Shown in pieces: positions 1 through 6,589 of a stretch of DNA of 13,823 bases. Under the pieces are notes generated by a model, which did no database searches, was not told the origin of the DNA, and worked only from the letters and a program-made list of their open reading frames with translations. The DNA is from Nitrospirota bacterium (GTDB taxonomy: Bacteria; Nitrospirota; Thermodesulfovibrionia; Thermodesulfovibrionales; JdFR-85): NCBI GenBank assembly GCA_013151785.1, contig JAADHP010000296.1, positions 1 to 13,823 of the forward strand. The letters are read 5' to 3'. Numbering within the stretch: the first letter of the stretch is position 1; each line of letters begins with the position of its first letter. The position numbers were made by a program, and so were the translations under genes.

Positions 1-261
1 AAGCTCCTGGATAAGTTATACAATACCTTCCATAGCCTTGGACGACTTATTGCCCCAGATGTACAGGACTGGCAACAGGCAGGTAAGATCATAGCAAAAA
101 TGGGTAGAAAGTATGGTTTTGAAAAGAGATTCCTTTCAAGGATAACAAATGATGTCTTAATTGCTATTACTGCGAGGAAGGTCGGAGCTGTGGTGATCAC
201 AAAGAACAAAAAGGATTTCTTATTAATAAAGGAATTTCTGAATTTTAAAATGTCAGAGTAA
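1..261 (+). CDS. PIN-domain (VapC-like) protein, C-terminal part, 5'-truncated by window edge
   Basis: Frame 1 is open from the first base and ends at TAA 259-261, giving 86 residues of a C-terminus. The stretch NDVLIAITARKVGAVVITKN followed by KDF is the usual end of a PIN domain: the acidic Asp of the N-D-x-L-I-A helix, then the G-A-x-V-x-T-x-N-x-x-D-F strand and loop. PIN proteins of this sort are Mg-dependent RNases, most often toxins of VapBC pairs. The N-terminal catalytic residues and any antitoxin gene lie outside the window, so toxin status is an inference. The stop codon lies inside a long inverted repeat (254-296). Confidence 0.75.
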   Translation, partial: KLLDKLYNTFHSLGRLIAPDVQDWQQAGKIIAKMGRKYGFEKRFLSRITNDVLIAITARKVGAVVITKNKKDFLLIKEFLNFKMSE

Positions 262-296
262 AGCTCCCCGACCTTTGGTGGGGGAGCTTTACTCTG
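254..296. repeat. Perfect 16-bp inverted repeat spanning a stop codon; possible terminator
   Basis: CAGAGTAAAGCTCCCC (254-269) is followed by an 11-base spacer and then its exact reverse complement (281-296). Three further pairs (ACC/GGT) can form inside the spacer. The left arm contains the stop codon of the PIN gene. Only three T residues occur in the right arm and no T tract follows, so it is a weak candidate for an intrinsic terminator. A degraded relative at 4157-4183 shares CCCGAC, the same 8-base gap and the 13-mer GGGGAGCTTTACT, so it is better seen as a dispersed repeat that may also stop transcription. Confidence 0.7.
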
Positions 297-432
297 CGCA
301 ACAGCGGGCAAGGAGACTATCATGACAATGATTTGAGGAGATAAAGATCAGGTATATATTAAGAAATTTACCTTACATTAGATTCCCTGTGGCAAAGCAC
401 AGCCTCTGGCGGTAGTACTTGACTTTTTGATA

Positions 433-452
433 CCTTGCGGCTTGCCGCAGGG
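433..452. repeat. Short hairpin in the intergenic stretch 297-544
   Basis: CCTTGCGG and CCGCAGGG form an 8-bp stem (one G-T pair) around the loop CTTG. There is no T tract. It lies in a 248-base gap in which I see no gene on either strand. It may be part of a degraded mobile or repeat element together with the hairpin at 468-509. Confidence 0.4.
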
Positions 453-467
453 AGTTTCATTTATAAA

Positions 468-509
468 GCTGCCTTCATCCCTGCTCAAAAAGCAAGGCAT
501 TCAGGCAGC
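468..509. repeat. Compound imperfect hairpin upstream of the Cys-cluster gene
   Basis: The outer arms GCTGCCT (468-474) and AGGCAGC (503-509) are exact complements. Inside them CCTGCT (480-485) and AGCAAGG (491-497) pair with one bulge around CAAAA. The nested shape resembles a small REP-like element or an RNA leader hairpin. It sits 35 bases before the ribosome binding site of the 545-628 ORF. Confidence 0.4.
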
Positions 510-544
510 ATCCCTGTAAATTAATTGGAGGTGGATTGAAAAAA

Positions 545-628
545 ATGGTCTCAGAACTTTACGAACTTGTACCAGAGAAAATAGAAATTATGGGAGGGAA
601 AGATATAAGTGAAGCCATTGCCATTTAA
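545..628 (+). CDS. Possible 27-residue leader peptide overlapping the next gene
   Basis: ATG at 545 follows a strong Shine-Dalgarno sequence, GGAGGTG (527-533), and opens a 27-codon frame that ends TAA 626-628. It overlaps the next gene's GTG start (609) by 20 bases in another frame, a layout that favours translational coupling. The peptide is MVSELYELVPEKIEIMGGKD followed by ISEAIAI. I recognise no family. It could be a real small protein, a leader peptide, or the former N-terminus of the downstream protein separated by a frameshift. The ribosome binding site is the best evidence; conservation is untested. Confidence 0.4.
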   Translation: MVSELYELVPEKIEIMGGKDISEAIAI

Positions 629-1226
629 TGCATGCGATTACAGATGTGAACGCTGTCTGGAAACAGACAGTTGCAGGCTCTATCAGATGCTCCAGGAAAG
701 GAGGACATTGAACCGAATTATGGGGATAGATGAAGAGGATATTTCATCCATCGGGGAAGAACTTGTCGAGATATTGAAGGAGACACAGGATATGCTCAAG
801 AAGTTAGCAGAGGAGATCGGAGTTGATCCTGAGAGCCTTTCGGAAGAGGATGATCTGGAAGAACAACTTGCAAAAGACGACCCCCTATATATACAGGCCC
901 ATGAATTCACACTGAAGACGCATGATTTTCTTAAAAAGATAGATGTCTTGATTAACAGTGATGCAAGAGAGTACTTCGAGGATATCATGTGGCATCATAC
1001 CATTGTGTCGGCCAAGATGTACAGGGCATTAATATCAGCAACCCATAAGGAGACAATAGATGATGCCATAAATTCTGCAGCCGTTGCTGTTAAGTCATTG
1101 AATATATGCATTATTGCACTTGATTATATCTCGTCCGGACATTCTGCTATTTCAGGGGAGTGCAAGAGTCTCAGAGAATTTGCAGAATCTTTAAAGATGA
1201 AAATAAGGCTTAGACTTCTTTCATAA
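609..1226 (+). CDS. Unrecognised 205-residue protein with an N-terminal four-cysteine cluster
   Basis: The start is GTG at 609. A stop (TAA 606-608) lies directly upstream in frame, and GGGAGGG at 592-598 is a good ribosome binding site. Near the N-terminus are four cysteines, C9-x3-C13-x2-C16-x5-C22, in the run ACDYRCERCLETDSC; they could hold zinc or an iron-sulfur cluster. Residues about 27-90 are rich in Glu/Asp and Leu and look helical, perhaps coiled coil. The rest looks like a helical soluble domain. There is no signal peptide or membrane segment. I do not recognise the family and assign no function. It may be co-translated with the small ORF it overlaps. Confidence 0.8.
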   Translation: MKPLPFNACDYRCERCLETDSCRLYQMLQERRTLNRIMGIDEEDISSIGEELVEILKETQDMLKKLAEEIGVDPESLSEEDDLEEQLAKDDPLYIQAHEFTLKTHDFLKKIDVLINSDAREYFEDIMWHHTIVSAKMYRALISATHKETIDDAINSAAVAVKSLNICIIALDYISSGHSAISGECKSLREFAESLKMKIRLRLLS

Positions 1227-1399
1227 AATCATGTATAAAAGATGTAAGATCTGTATCATCCTTCAGAAAAATACAAAATGAAAAATGTTGGCTTTTCAAT
1301 TTCTATGATTGTCTTTGGGTAAGGCGCTATTACTAACAGCCCTTTCAATGTCTTTCGTGATCAGGTAAAACTATACTCTGTGGACAGGTTTAATGGTTC

Positions 1400-3073
1400 C
1401 TATTTATTCAGCAATTCTCTTATATGGGAAAGAAGAGTGTGCGGGGCTATGGGTTTCTGAAGTATTAGATGATTTTTGTCTGATAAGAAAACCCTTTTGA
1501 TAACTTCCTCAGGATAACCTGTTATAAAGATTGTTTTTATATCCGATCTGATAGACTTGATGTAATCATCTACTTCCTTGCCATTCCTTTGCGGCATTAT
1601 AATATCACATATCAAAAGGTCTATCTGATCCTTGTATCTCATAAACTTCTCTATTGCCTCATCTCCATTTGCCGATGATATTACATTGTAATTAAACTCT
1701 TCAAGCAGGGCAGAAAGCATCTCTCTGACCTCTTTGTTGTCTTCAGCAAACAATATGGTCTCATGTTTCCCATTAAATAGAGCAGTATCTGTTATATCCT
1801 CCTTTTTCACCTCTCCTCTCTTGACTGTGGGAAGGAATATCTGGAACTCAGAACCTTCACCAGGGCGGCTTTTGACAGTGATAAACCCTTTGTGGTCCTT
1901 TATTATTCCGTAAGAGACTGATAGTCCAAGACCTGTGCCTTTTCCTTCTTCCTTGGTTGTAAAGAAGGGATCGAATATCTTCTGTATTGTCTTTTCGTCC
2001 ATTCCAATCCCGGTGTCCTTAAAAGAGATTCGTGCATATTTCCCTGAACTTCCATAGCCATGTTCCAGAGTAAAACTTTTATCCATAGTATATCTGTCAA
2101 TTTCAATTGTCAGCACGCCACCATTTGGCATGGCATCGTATGCATTTTTAGCAATATTTAAGAAGACCTGTTCCAGATGGGCAGTGTCAGCCATCACTGT
2201 AAGTTGTTCATCATGAATAGCTACTCTCAATTCGATGTCTTCTCTTGTAATTCTTGAGAGCATTTTAACTATTGTTCTTACAGAATCTGAAACATTTACA
2301 GGCCTGAAGGCGAGTTCTTTCTGTCTGGTAAAGGACAGAAGATCCTGCACAAGGGTCTCTGACTTCTCGGTGGCGGTTAGTATCCCCTCTATATAGGCCC
2401 GTAGTGGATCGTTTCTTGGAATCTTTTGCATCAGTAGTGTTGTATACCCAAGAATGGCGCTTAAGAAATTATTGAAATCATGGGCTATACCTGCTGCCAT
2501 CTGCCCGATGGCCTCCATCTTCTGGGTATGCAGCAACTGTGCCCTTAGCTTTTCCCTTTCTTCCTCTGCCTTTTTCCTTTCCTCAATCTGATTATAAAGC
2601 ATCACGATGGTCTTTGAAAGTTCTATAGTACGTTCCCTCACCTTATTCTCAAGATCTTCCTTGGCCTGTTTAAGTTCCTCCTCCACCTTCTTTCTCTCTG
2701 TAATGTTCTCACAGGTGGTTACTATACCAAGAGGGTTTCCCTCATCATCCACAATTAGATCAGAAAGGAGTTGAACCGGAAATGTAGAGCCATCTTTATG
2801 AACATTAATTGTTTCTCTTTTCCATCTTTTGATCCTCTTCATATCATCCACAGGCAGTGGTGACCACTTGTCTTCTGGAGCAAATATACGTACATTCTTA
2901 CCTATTAGTTCTTCAACGGTGTATCCGTGCATCCCTGCCTCAGCCTCATTTGTAAAGATAATAGTTCCCTCTGTATCAGTGATTGTAACACCAAGCTGCA
3001 TGGTCTCAATCGCCTTTCTTAATGCCTTGAGCTCAAAATGAAACGTATTATTCTTGTCATTATTATCTTTCAT
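1400..3073 (-). CDS. Hybrid sensor histidine kinase (PAS-HisKA-HATPase-receiver), cytoplasmic
   Basis: A 557-residue sensor kinase. Residues about 17-128 form a PAS domain (ITDTEGTIIFTNEAEAGMHG near its start, CENITERKK at its end). About 128-185 is a coiled-coil linker. The HisKA helix carries the phospho-accepting His198 in AGIAHDFNNFLSAILGY. The ATPase domain has the N box (NIAKNAYDA, 306-314), G1 box (DTGIGM, 353-358), F box (DPFFTT, 368-373) and G2 box (GKGTGLGLS, 377-385). A receiver domain follows from about 438, with acidic pair Glu444-Asp445, phospho-acceptor Asp490, Thr518 and Lys540. No membrane helices are visible, so it senses a cytoplasmic signal. Asp490 may accept phosphate from His198 or let it flow back. 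AAGGA lies just before the ATG. There is no output domain and no partner regulator nearby. It is divergent from the SixA-like gene. Confidence 0.93.
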   Translation of the reverse strand: MKDNNDKNNTFHFELKALRKAIETMQLGVTITDTEGTIIFTNEAEAGMHGYTVEELIGKNVRIFAPEDKWSPLPVDDMKRIKRWKRETINVHKDGSTFPVQLLSDLIVDDEGNPLGIVTTCENITERKKVEEELKQAKEDLENKVRERTIELSKTIVMLYNQIEERKKAEEEREKLRAQLLHTQKMEAIGQMAAGIAHDFNNFLSAILGYTTLLMQKIPRNDPLRAYIEGILTATEKSETLVQDLLSFTRQKELAFRPVNVSDSVRTIVKMLSRITREDIELRVAIHDEQLTVMADTAHLEQVFLNIAKNAYDAMPNGGVLTIEIDRYTMDKSFTLEHGYGSSGKYARISFKDTGIGMDEKTIQKIFDPFFTTKEEGKGTGLGLSVSYGIIKDHKGFITVKSRPGEGSEFQIFLPTVKRGEVKKEDITDTALFNGKHETILFAEDNKEVREMLSALLEEFNYNVISSANGDEAIEKFMRYKDQIDLLICDIIMPQRNGKEVDDYIKSIRSDIKTIFITGYPEEVIKRVFLSDKNHLILQKPIAPHTLLSHIRELLNK

Positions 3074-3166
3074 AGTCCTTCATATATTATCGACCTGTAG
3101 AGGAAATTTCTTTAATGCCCCCTCTTTTCATTTTTCTGAACTCTACAATTTCATAGAAAAATAATC

Positions 3167-3172
3167 TATAAT
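3167..3172 (+). promoter_or_regulatory. Candidate -10 box for the sixA-like gene
   Basis: TATAAT stands 42 bases before the ATG at 3214 in the divergent intergenic region. The sequence about 17-18 bases upstream (TACAAT/CTACAA) is a poor -35 box, so an activator or weak promoter is possible. Confidence 0.35.
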
Positions 3173-3213
3173 AATTATGAACCATATATCCCACTTTAAA
3201 AAGGAGGTGGAGT

Positions 3214-3669
3214 ATGAAGGTCTACCTTGTACAGCACGGCATACCCAAACATGAAGAGGAAGACCCCAGAAGACCCCTTTCTTCCCAGGGCATGGAAGAG
3301 GTAAAAAGAATGGCAGAACACCTTTCAAAGGCAGGTGTAAGGGTAACAGATATCTACCATAGCGGGAAACTTCGTGCCCGTGAGACAGCGGAAATACTGG
3401 CAGAAAGATTGGGTCCTGATCAATTGGATGAAGTCGAGGGGTTAAAGCCGCTTGATGACCCAGCCTTGTGGGCAGAAAGGCTTGCAAATCTCTCCTCTGA
3501 TACAATGCTCGTTGGACATCTGCCCCATCTTCAGAAGCTCTCATCACTGCTTCTAACCGGAGACCCTGATAAAAGAATAATCTCTTTCAGGCAGGGAGGT
3601 GTGGTATGTATGGAAAAAGACACCGAGGGCTGGGTGATAAAATGGGTGATTAATCCCGATATAGTTTAA
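3214..3669 (+). CDS. sixA: SixA-like phosphohistidine phosphatase (histidine phosphatase superfamily)
   Basis: A 151-residue protein with strong ribosome binding site AAGGAGGTGG before ATG 3214. It has the SixA layout: a catalytic His8 at the N-terminus (VYLVQHG), PLSSQGMEEVKRMAEHL, SGKLRARETAEIL with Arg54, and a second active-site His102 in LVGHLPHLQKL. E. coli SixA removes phosphate from phosphohistidine residues, reported for the ArcB HPt domain and for the nitrogen phosphotransferase system. The usual Arg before the catalytic His (R-H-G) is Gln here (Q-H-G), a conspicuous change in the active-site motif. It is divergent from a hybrid histidine kinase; a shared pathway is only an inference, since that kinase has no HPt domain. 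Confidence 0.85.
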   Translation: MKVYLVQHGIPKHEEEDPRRPLSSQGMEEVKRMAEHLSKAGVRVTDIYHSGKLRARETAEILAERLGPDQLDEVEGLKPLDDPALWAERLANLSSDTMLVGHLPHLQKLSSLLLTGDPDKRIISFRQGGVVCMEKDTEGWVIKWVINPDIV

Positions 3670-3768
3670 CCTGATATTTGTTGAAGGCAGCCGGGCCTTT
3701 AACAATGATTTTGAAGTTTTGATAAAGCACTCCGAGAAGATTATATAAATCTCTTTGAAAGGGCTATT

Positions 3769-4291
3769 ATGAAAAAGCAACTTGGTATTTTGTACATTGC
3801 ACGAAGAAATATTATAAAAAGCTGTTCCTAAATGTCCTTATTATAATGGCTGTTGTCTCAGCCATAGCTACCCTGTTTTCCATTTCAACAATAATAAAGT
3901 CTGTAGATAAAGGTCTGAGGAATGGTATTGCCAGGCTTGGTGTAGATATCCTTGTTGTCCCCTCTGATGCCACTGTAAAGATAAAGACACTTCTTTTATA
4001 GTGAATAGCTCTGTATTCTATATGGACAGGGCAGTACAGGGGACCGCGTCAGTACTATTCCTGTATCAGGGCGTGGCAGGTCAGACGTTCCTGAAGACTG
4101 CCGAATAGGAAGATTGCTGTGATGTCGTTGACATGTTACGAAAACTGCCAGAATGTCCCGACTTCTGCTCGGGGAGCTTTACTGACTGCCTTTGATCCTG
4201 AGAATGATTTTGCCTTGATCCCCTGGCTTGAAGAGAATCTTCAGAGACTCCTGTCGCCTGATGAGATCATAATGGGTAGCATGGCACTGTA
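3769..4291 (+). pseudogene. Decayed FtsX/MacB-type ABC transporter permease
   Basis: Recognisable permease pieces lie in successive different frames. From ATG 3769 the frame gives MKKQLGILYIARRNIIK and then stops at TAA 3829. The next frame (about 3819-4001) continues KLFLNVLIIMAVVSAIATLF, a membrane helix, then STIIKSVDKGLRNGIARLGV and DILVVPSD, ending at TAG 3999. One A missing from the A-run 3816-3820 explains the first shift. A third frame gives SVFYMDRAV (about 4010-4036) and stops at 4106. The second frame resumes with FDPENDFALIPWLEENL and LSPDEIIMGS (about 4191-4280). The N-terminal helix, the L-G-x-D-I-x-V-V-P motif and the DPENDF..PWL motif are typical of FtsX-like permeases. Nothing after about 4290 belongs to it, because the LysR gene occupies that DNA. 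A peptide-like stretch just upstream (3665-3748, LIFVEGSRAFNNDFEVLIKH) may be debris of a neighbouring gene. Confidence 0.72.
4157..4183. repeat. Degenerate second copy of the 254-296 inverted repeat
   Basis: CCCGAC, eight bases, then GGGGAGCTTTACT occurs here exactly as at 267-293. The left arm is eroded, leaving a short stem (CCCGA/TCGGG). It lies within the permease pseudogene, consistent with a small dispersed element that landed in a dead gene. Confidence 0.5.
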
Positions 4292-5197
4292 TCAAAAGGG
4301 CATAAAGAATCTGTATCCTCTGATAAAATCCTTGAAGGTCTTTACTGTCAATGCTGATGGTTCATCTTCAAGAGTTACAATATAAAACTTTCTGCTGAGC
4401 CTGGTGTTCTTGATGGGTAGTACCTTAATAGTGCCATCCTTCAGGGCATCGAAAACAGCCCATTTTGAAACAAAGGATATACCCACGCCTGACTGAACTA
4501 CCTGTACAGTCAGTTCCGGATTGTCAATTATCATGGATATCCTTACATCTTCAGGATTGATTCTGTTGGTCTGAAAGAAGGCCTCTATAAACTCCCTCAG
4601 TCCAGAACCTCTCTCGGGCATGATAAAGGGCTGAGTGATAAGGTCTTCAGGTACGATTGAATCCTTCTCTGTAAGCGGATTATCATCTGATGCAATCACA
4701 ACAATCTCATCTTCGGCTATCTCCTCAGAGTGAAGATGTGTATTCCGTATGTTCCCTTCAACTATACCAATATCCAGTGTGCCTCTTTCGAGGCTCTCAA
4801 GAATCTTTTCCGTGCAGTATTGAGAGAGTTCTATCTGCACTTCAGGATATTTTTTCAGGAAATCATAGAATACCTGAGGAAGCAGGTATATTCCTGCTGT
4901 AGGAGTGGCACCTATATACAGAACACCTTTAACCTTGTTGGCAATACGGTAGATATCATTCTCCATCTCTCTGTAAAGCGCAAGAATTCTCTTAGCATGC
5001 TGATAAAAGACCCTGCCAGCAGGTGTAAGAGATATGGTCCTGGAATGTCTGTTTATCAGTTTTATTCCCAGTTCATCTTCAAGGTTCTTGATGAGATGGC
5101 TCATTGCAGACTGGGTTATAAACTTAGCCTCAGCAGCCTTTGAGAAGCTCTTCATCTCTGCAAGGAGGCAGAAGGCCTTTAATCTATGGTCTTCCAT
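4292..5197 (-). CDS. LysR-family transcriptional regulator
   Basis: A 301-residue protein. Residues about 1-60 are the winged helix-turn-helix (AFCLLAEMKSFSKAAEAKFI, then TQSAMSHLIKNLEDELGIKL). About 90-300 is the periplasmic-binding-protein-like effector domain (GVLYIGATPTAGIYLLPQVF, DIGIVEGNI, VVQSGVGISFVSKWAV). This is a full-length LysR regulator; the effector cannot be read from sequence. No ribosome binding site is obvious before ATG 5197. LysR genes usually lie divergent from a target, but here the upstream side is a repeat element (5303-5665), so the original target may have been lost or displaced. The C-terminus runs into the permease remnant. Confidence 0.9.
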   Translation of the reverse strand: MEDHRLKAFCLLAEMKSFSKAAEAKFITQSAMSHLIKNLEDELGIKLINRHSRTISLTPAGRVFYQHAKRILALYREMENDIYRIANKVKGVLYIGATPTAGIYLLPQVFYDFLKKYPEVQIELSQYCTEKILESLERGTLDIGIVEGNIRNTHLHSEEIAEDEIVVIASDDNPLTEKDSIVPEDLITQPFIMPERGSGLREFIEAFFQTNRINPEDVRISMIIDNPELTVQVVQSGVGISFVSKWAVFDALKDGTIKVLPIKNTRLSRKFYIVTLEDEPSALTVKTFKDFIRGYRFFMPF

Positions 5198-5255
5198 AGA
5201 ATTATTGTAATGGATTGAAGATATATTTTAAAACATATCCTGTCCTGTTTGTAAT

Positions 5256-5270
5256 TTGTAATTATAACAA
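5256..5270. promoter_or_regulatory. Candidate LysR-type dyad (T-N11-A) over a -10-like box
   Basis: TTGTAATTATAACAA has complementary ends TTGT/ACAA and contains the T-N11-A pattern typical of LysR binding sites. On the minus strand it includes TATAAT (5266-5261), about 64 bases before the LysR start, so the regulator could repress its own promoter. The motif is short and AT-rich and may occur by chance. Confidence 0.3.
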
Positions 5271-5302
5271 TTCCTCAAAAATGAGACACCAATCAAAAGT
5301 CT

Positions 5303-5665
5303 CCCAAATCCAGCGATAAAGTTATAGCAGTGGTATGGTAGAGTCTTACACCTCCCGGATATCCCCGGAAAATCTTCCGATTTTCCGGGGACCCCTTATT
5401 CTCAGCAGATATCCAAGGCCTCTGCCCCAAAAAGTCTACGACTTTTCGGGGACCCCGCTTCCGAGGGAATTTTGCGATTTGCCAGAGCTTTGAGGGGCAA
5501 AGCCCCTCAAACTCCCCGGAGTATAAACTGTTTTTTTCCTTATCCTCGGGGTCTCAGGGGCAGAAGCCCCTGAAGACCAATCTTATGCAAAATTCAAAAC
5601 CATTCAGACTCTACCACACCACTGCTTTCTGCTTCTTCTTTCTTGTCCTTACAACTGGATCTGGG
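5303..5665. mobile_element. MITE-like non-coding element, copy 1 (363 bp, nested inverted repeats)
   Basis: This fills most of the gene-free stretch 5198-5671. The outer ends CCCAAATCCAG (5303-5313) and CTGGATCTGGG (5655-5665) are near-complements. Inner inverted repeats AGCAGTGGTATGGTAGAGTC (5326-5345) and 5607-5626 match at 19 of 20 positions. Inside are four strong hairpins: 5363-5390 (12-bp perfect stem, TTCC loop), 5425-5451 (12-bp stem, one mismatch), 5489-5511 (10-bp perfect stem, AAA loop) and 5551-5577 (11-bp stem with one bulge, AGAA loop). There is no open frame that could be a transposase, so any movement would need an enzyme from elsewhere. It is clearly related to 7442-7719, and its right end lies 6 bases from the stop codon of the nucleotidyltransferase gene. 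No target duplication could be assigned. Confidence 0.75.
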
Positions 5666-5671
5666 TTAAAG

Positions 5672-6220
5672 TTAGCTCTTCAGTATTTCTTCAAATCTAC
5701 TGATAAAATCAGCACCTATGGCAATATCAAACTCCCTTAGCCATCTTTTTATATACTCAATATCCAGTCCAGGGTTTTTAATGATTATGTTCTTTACATC
5801 CTCCAAGTCTCTGGCTCTCCCGGCAAAGATTTTATGGATTATCACGTCTTCAGCAGAAGCAAAGCAAACATTCTGGTTCAGGATATTTACCTTCAGTGCC
5901 CTGCTTATGGCCTGTTGTTCATAAGGAGTATAAGAAAAGATAAAGTCAACCCTTATGCCGGTTGGTTCATCAAGACAGGGGATGACCATCGTCTGTCTCA
6001 CAAAGGATTCTATATTTTCCACAAGAATGCCCAGTTCCAACTCTTTTATAACAGAGAGAACCTGCTGAAGTTTGTGCAGGTCAACACCAAGAGTGATATC
6101 TATATCTCTTGTAAGACGGGGCTCGCCATGAAGAAGAACCGCCTGTCCACCAATAACCATATAGGGGATATTATGTCTTTCTAAAGCGACTCCTATTTTT
6201 CTGAGGAGTTCCTCAAACAT
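5672..6220 (-). CDS. AbiEii-like nucleotidyltransferase (probable toxin-type component)
   Basis: A 182-residue protein of the DNA polymerase beta-like nucleotidyltransferase fold. The glycine pair and metal-binding acids are present: VIGGQAVLLHG (Gly24-Gly25), then R-x-T-R-D-I-D (Asp39, Asp41) and a third acid Asp92 in VDFIFS. The helical C-terminal part has the AbiEii-type pattern of Lys130 followed by GRARDLEDVKNI. AbiEii proteins are the nucleotidyltransferase toxins of type IV abortive-infection systems; this one is shorter than typical AbiEii, so the exact subfamily is unsure. Its start lies within the preceding small gene (28-base overlap) and lacks a clear ribosome binding site, which suggests coupled translation. 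The MITE-like element starts 6 bases beyond its stop. Confidence 0.82.
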   Translation of the reverse strand: MFEELLRKIGVALERHNIPYMVIGGQAVLLHGEPRLTRDIDITLGVDLHKLQQVLSVIKELELGILVENIESFVRQTMVIPCLDEPTGIRVDFIFSYTPYEQQAISRALKVNILNQNVCFASAEDVIIHKIFAGRARDLEDVKNIIIKNPGLDIEYIKRWLREFDIAIGADFISRFEEILKS

Positions 6221-6414
6221 CTATTGAGTATTCTGGCAATCCTTATATCAGTTTCTATGCCTTCAAGAGGATCAGAAGGCGGCAAGGTTCCCATACGCAT
6301 GCCTTCCTGCCAGAGTGCCTCCACTATTTTAAGGGCACTGTTAAATGGTAGAGGTCCCTCTTTTTCCTTCCATCCTTTTTCCCATTCCTCAAATACACGG
6401 GGCTCTTTGATCAT
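6193..6414 (-). CDS. Small partner protein of the nucleotidyltransferase (putative antitoxin)
   Basis: A 73-residue soluble protein directly before, and overlapping by 28 bases, the nucleotidyltransferase gene. It starts MIKEPRVFEEWEKGWKEKEG and has a distinctive PPSDPLEGIETDIRIARILN segment near its end. GAAGG lies about 12 bases before the ATG. The order small gene then nucleotidyltransferase, with overlap, is that of a toxin-antitoxin operon, so an antitoxin or accessory role is inferred. I see no DNA-binding motif and cannot assign a named family. Confidence 0.7.
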   Translation of the reverse strand: MIKEPRVFEEWEKGWKEKEGPLPFNSALKIVEALWQEGMRMGTLPPSDPLEGIETDIRIARILNRCLRNSSEK

Positions 6415-6464
6415 TTCTTGATATCCCTTCTAAAAGACTTCGGCAATTATTAAGGATTACCTTT

Positions 6465-6470
6465 ATTATA
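6465..6470 (-). promoter_or_regulatory. Candidate -10 box of the nucleotidyltransferase operon
   Basis: On the minus strand TATAAT lies about 50 bases before the start of the 73-residue partner gene. The -35 region is poor (CAGTCA at 17 bases). Confidence 0.35.
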
Positions 6471-6589
6471 CTACATTTCCCCGTCTCTGACTGCAGGAGG
6501 TTTCAAAAGATTGCTTGTGCAAGGACTTTACATGCCCATTAAGAGATGAAAAAATTTCATTAAATCAATGAAATAAATGAATTTGACTT

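Noticed and set aside
3143..3547. 134-codon minus-strand frame opposite sixA
   Set aside because: It lies entirely antisense to a well-supported phosphatase gene, has a low-complexity Pro/Leu-rich product and matches nothing known.
4119..4385. 88-codon plus-strand frame as a separate gene
   Set aside because: Its middle (FDPENDFALIPWLEENL) is a piece of the ABC permease remnant, and its last third lies antisense inside the LysR coding region. It is treated as pseudogene.
5303..5665. CRISPR array
   Set aside because: The repeats are inverted and of differing sequence, without regular spacing or unique spacers between identical direct repeats.
6496..6545. Short ORF after GGAGG (TTG start, about 12 codons) upstream of tupA copy 1
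   Set aside because: It is very short, starts with TTG and shows no family-like features; it may only be a relic of the original tupA leader.
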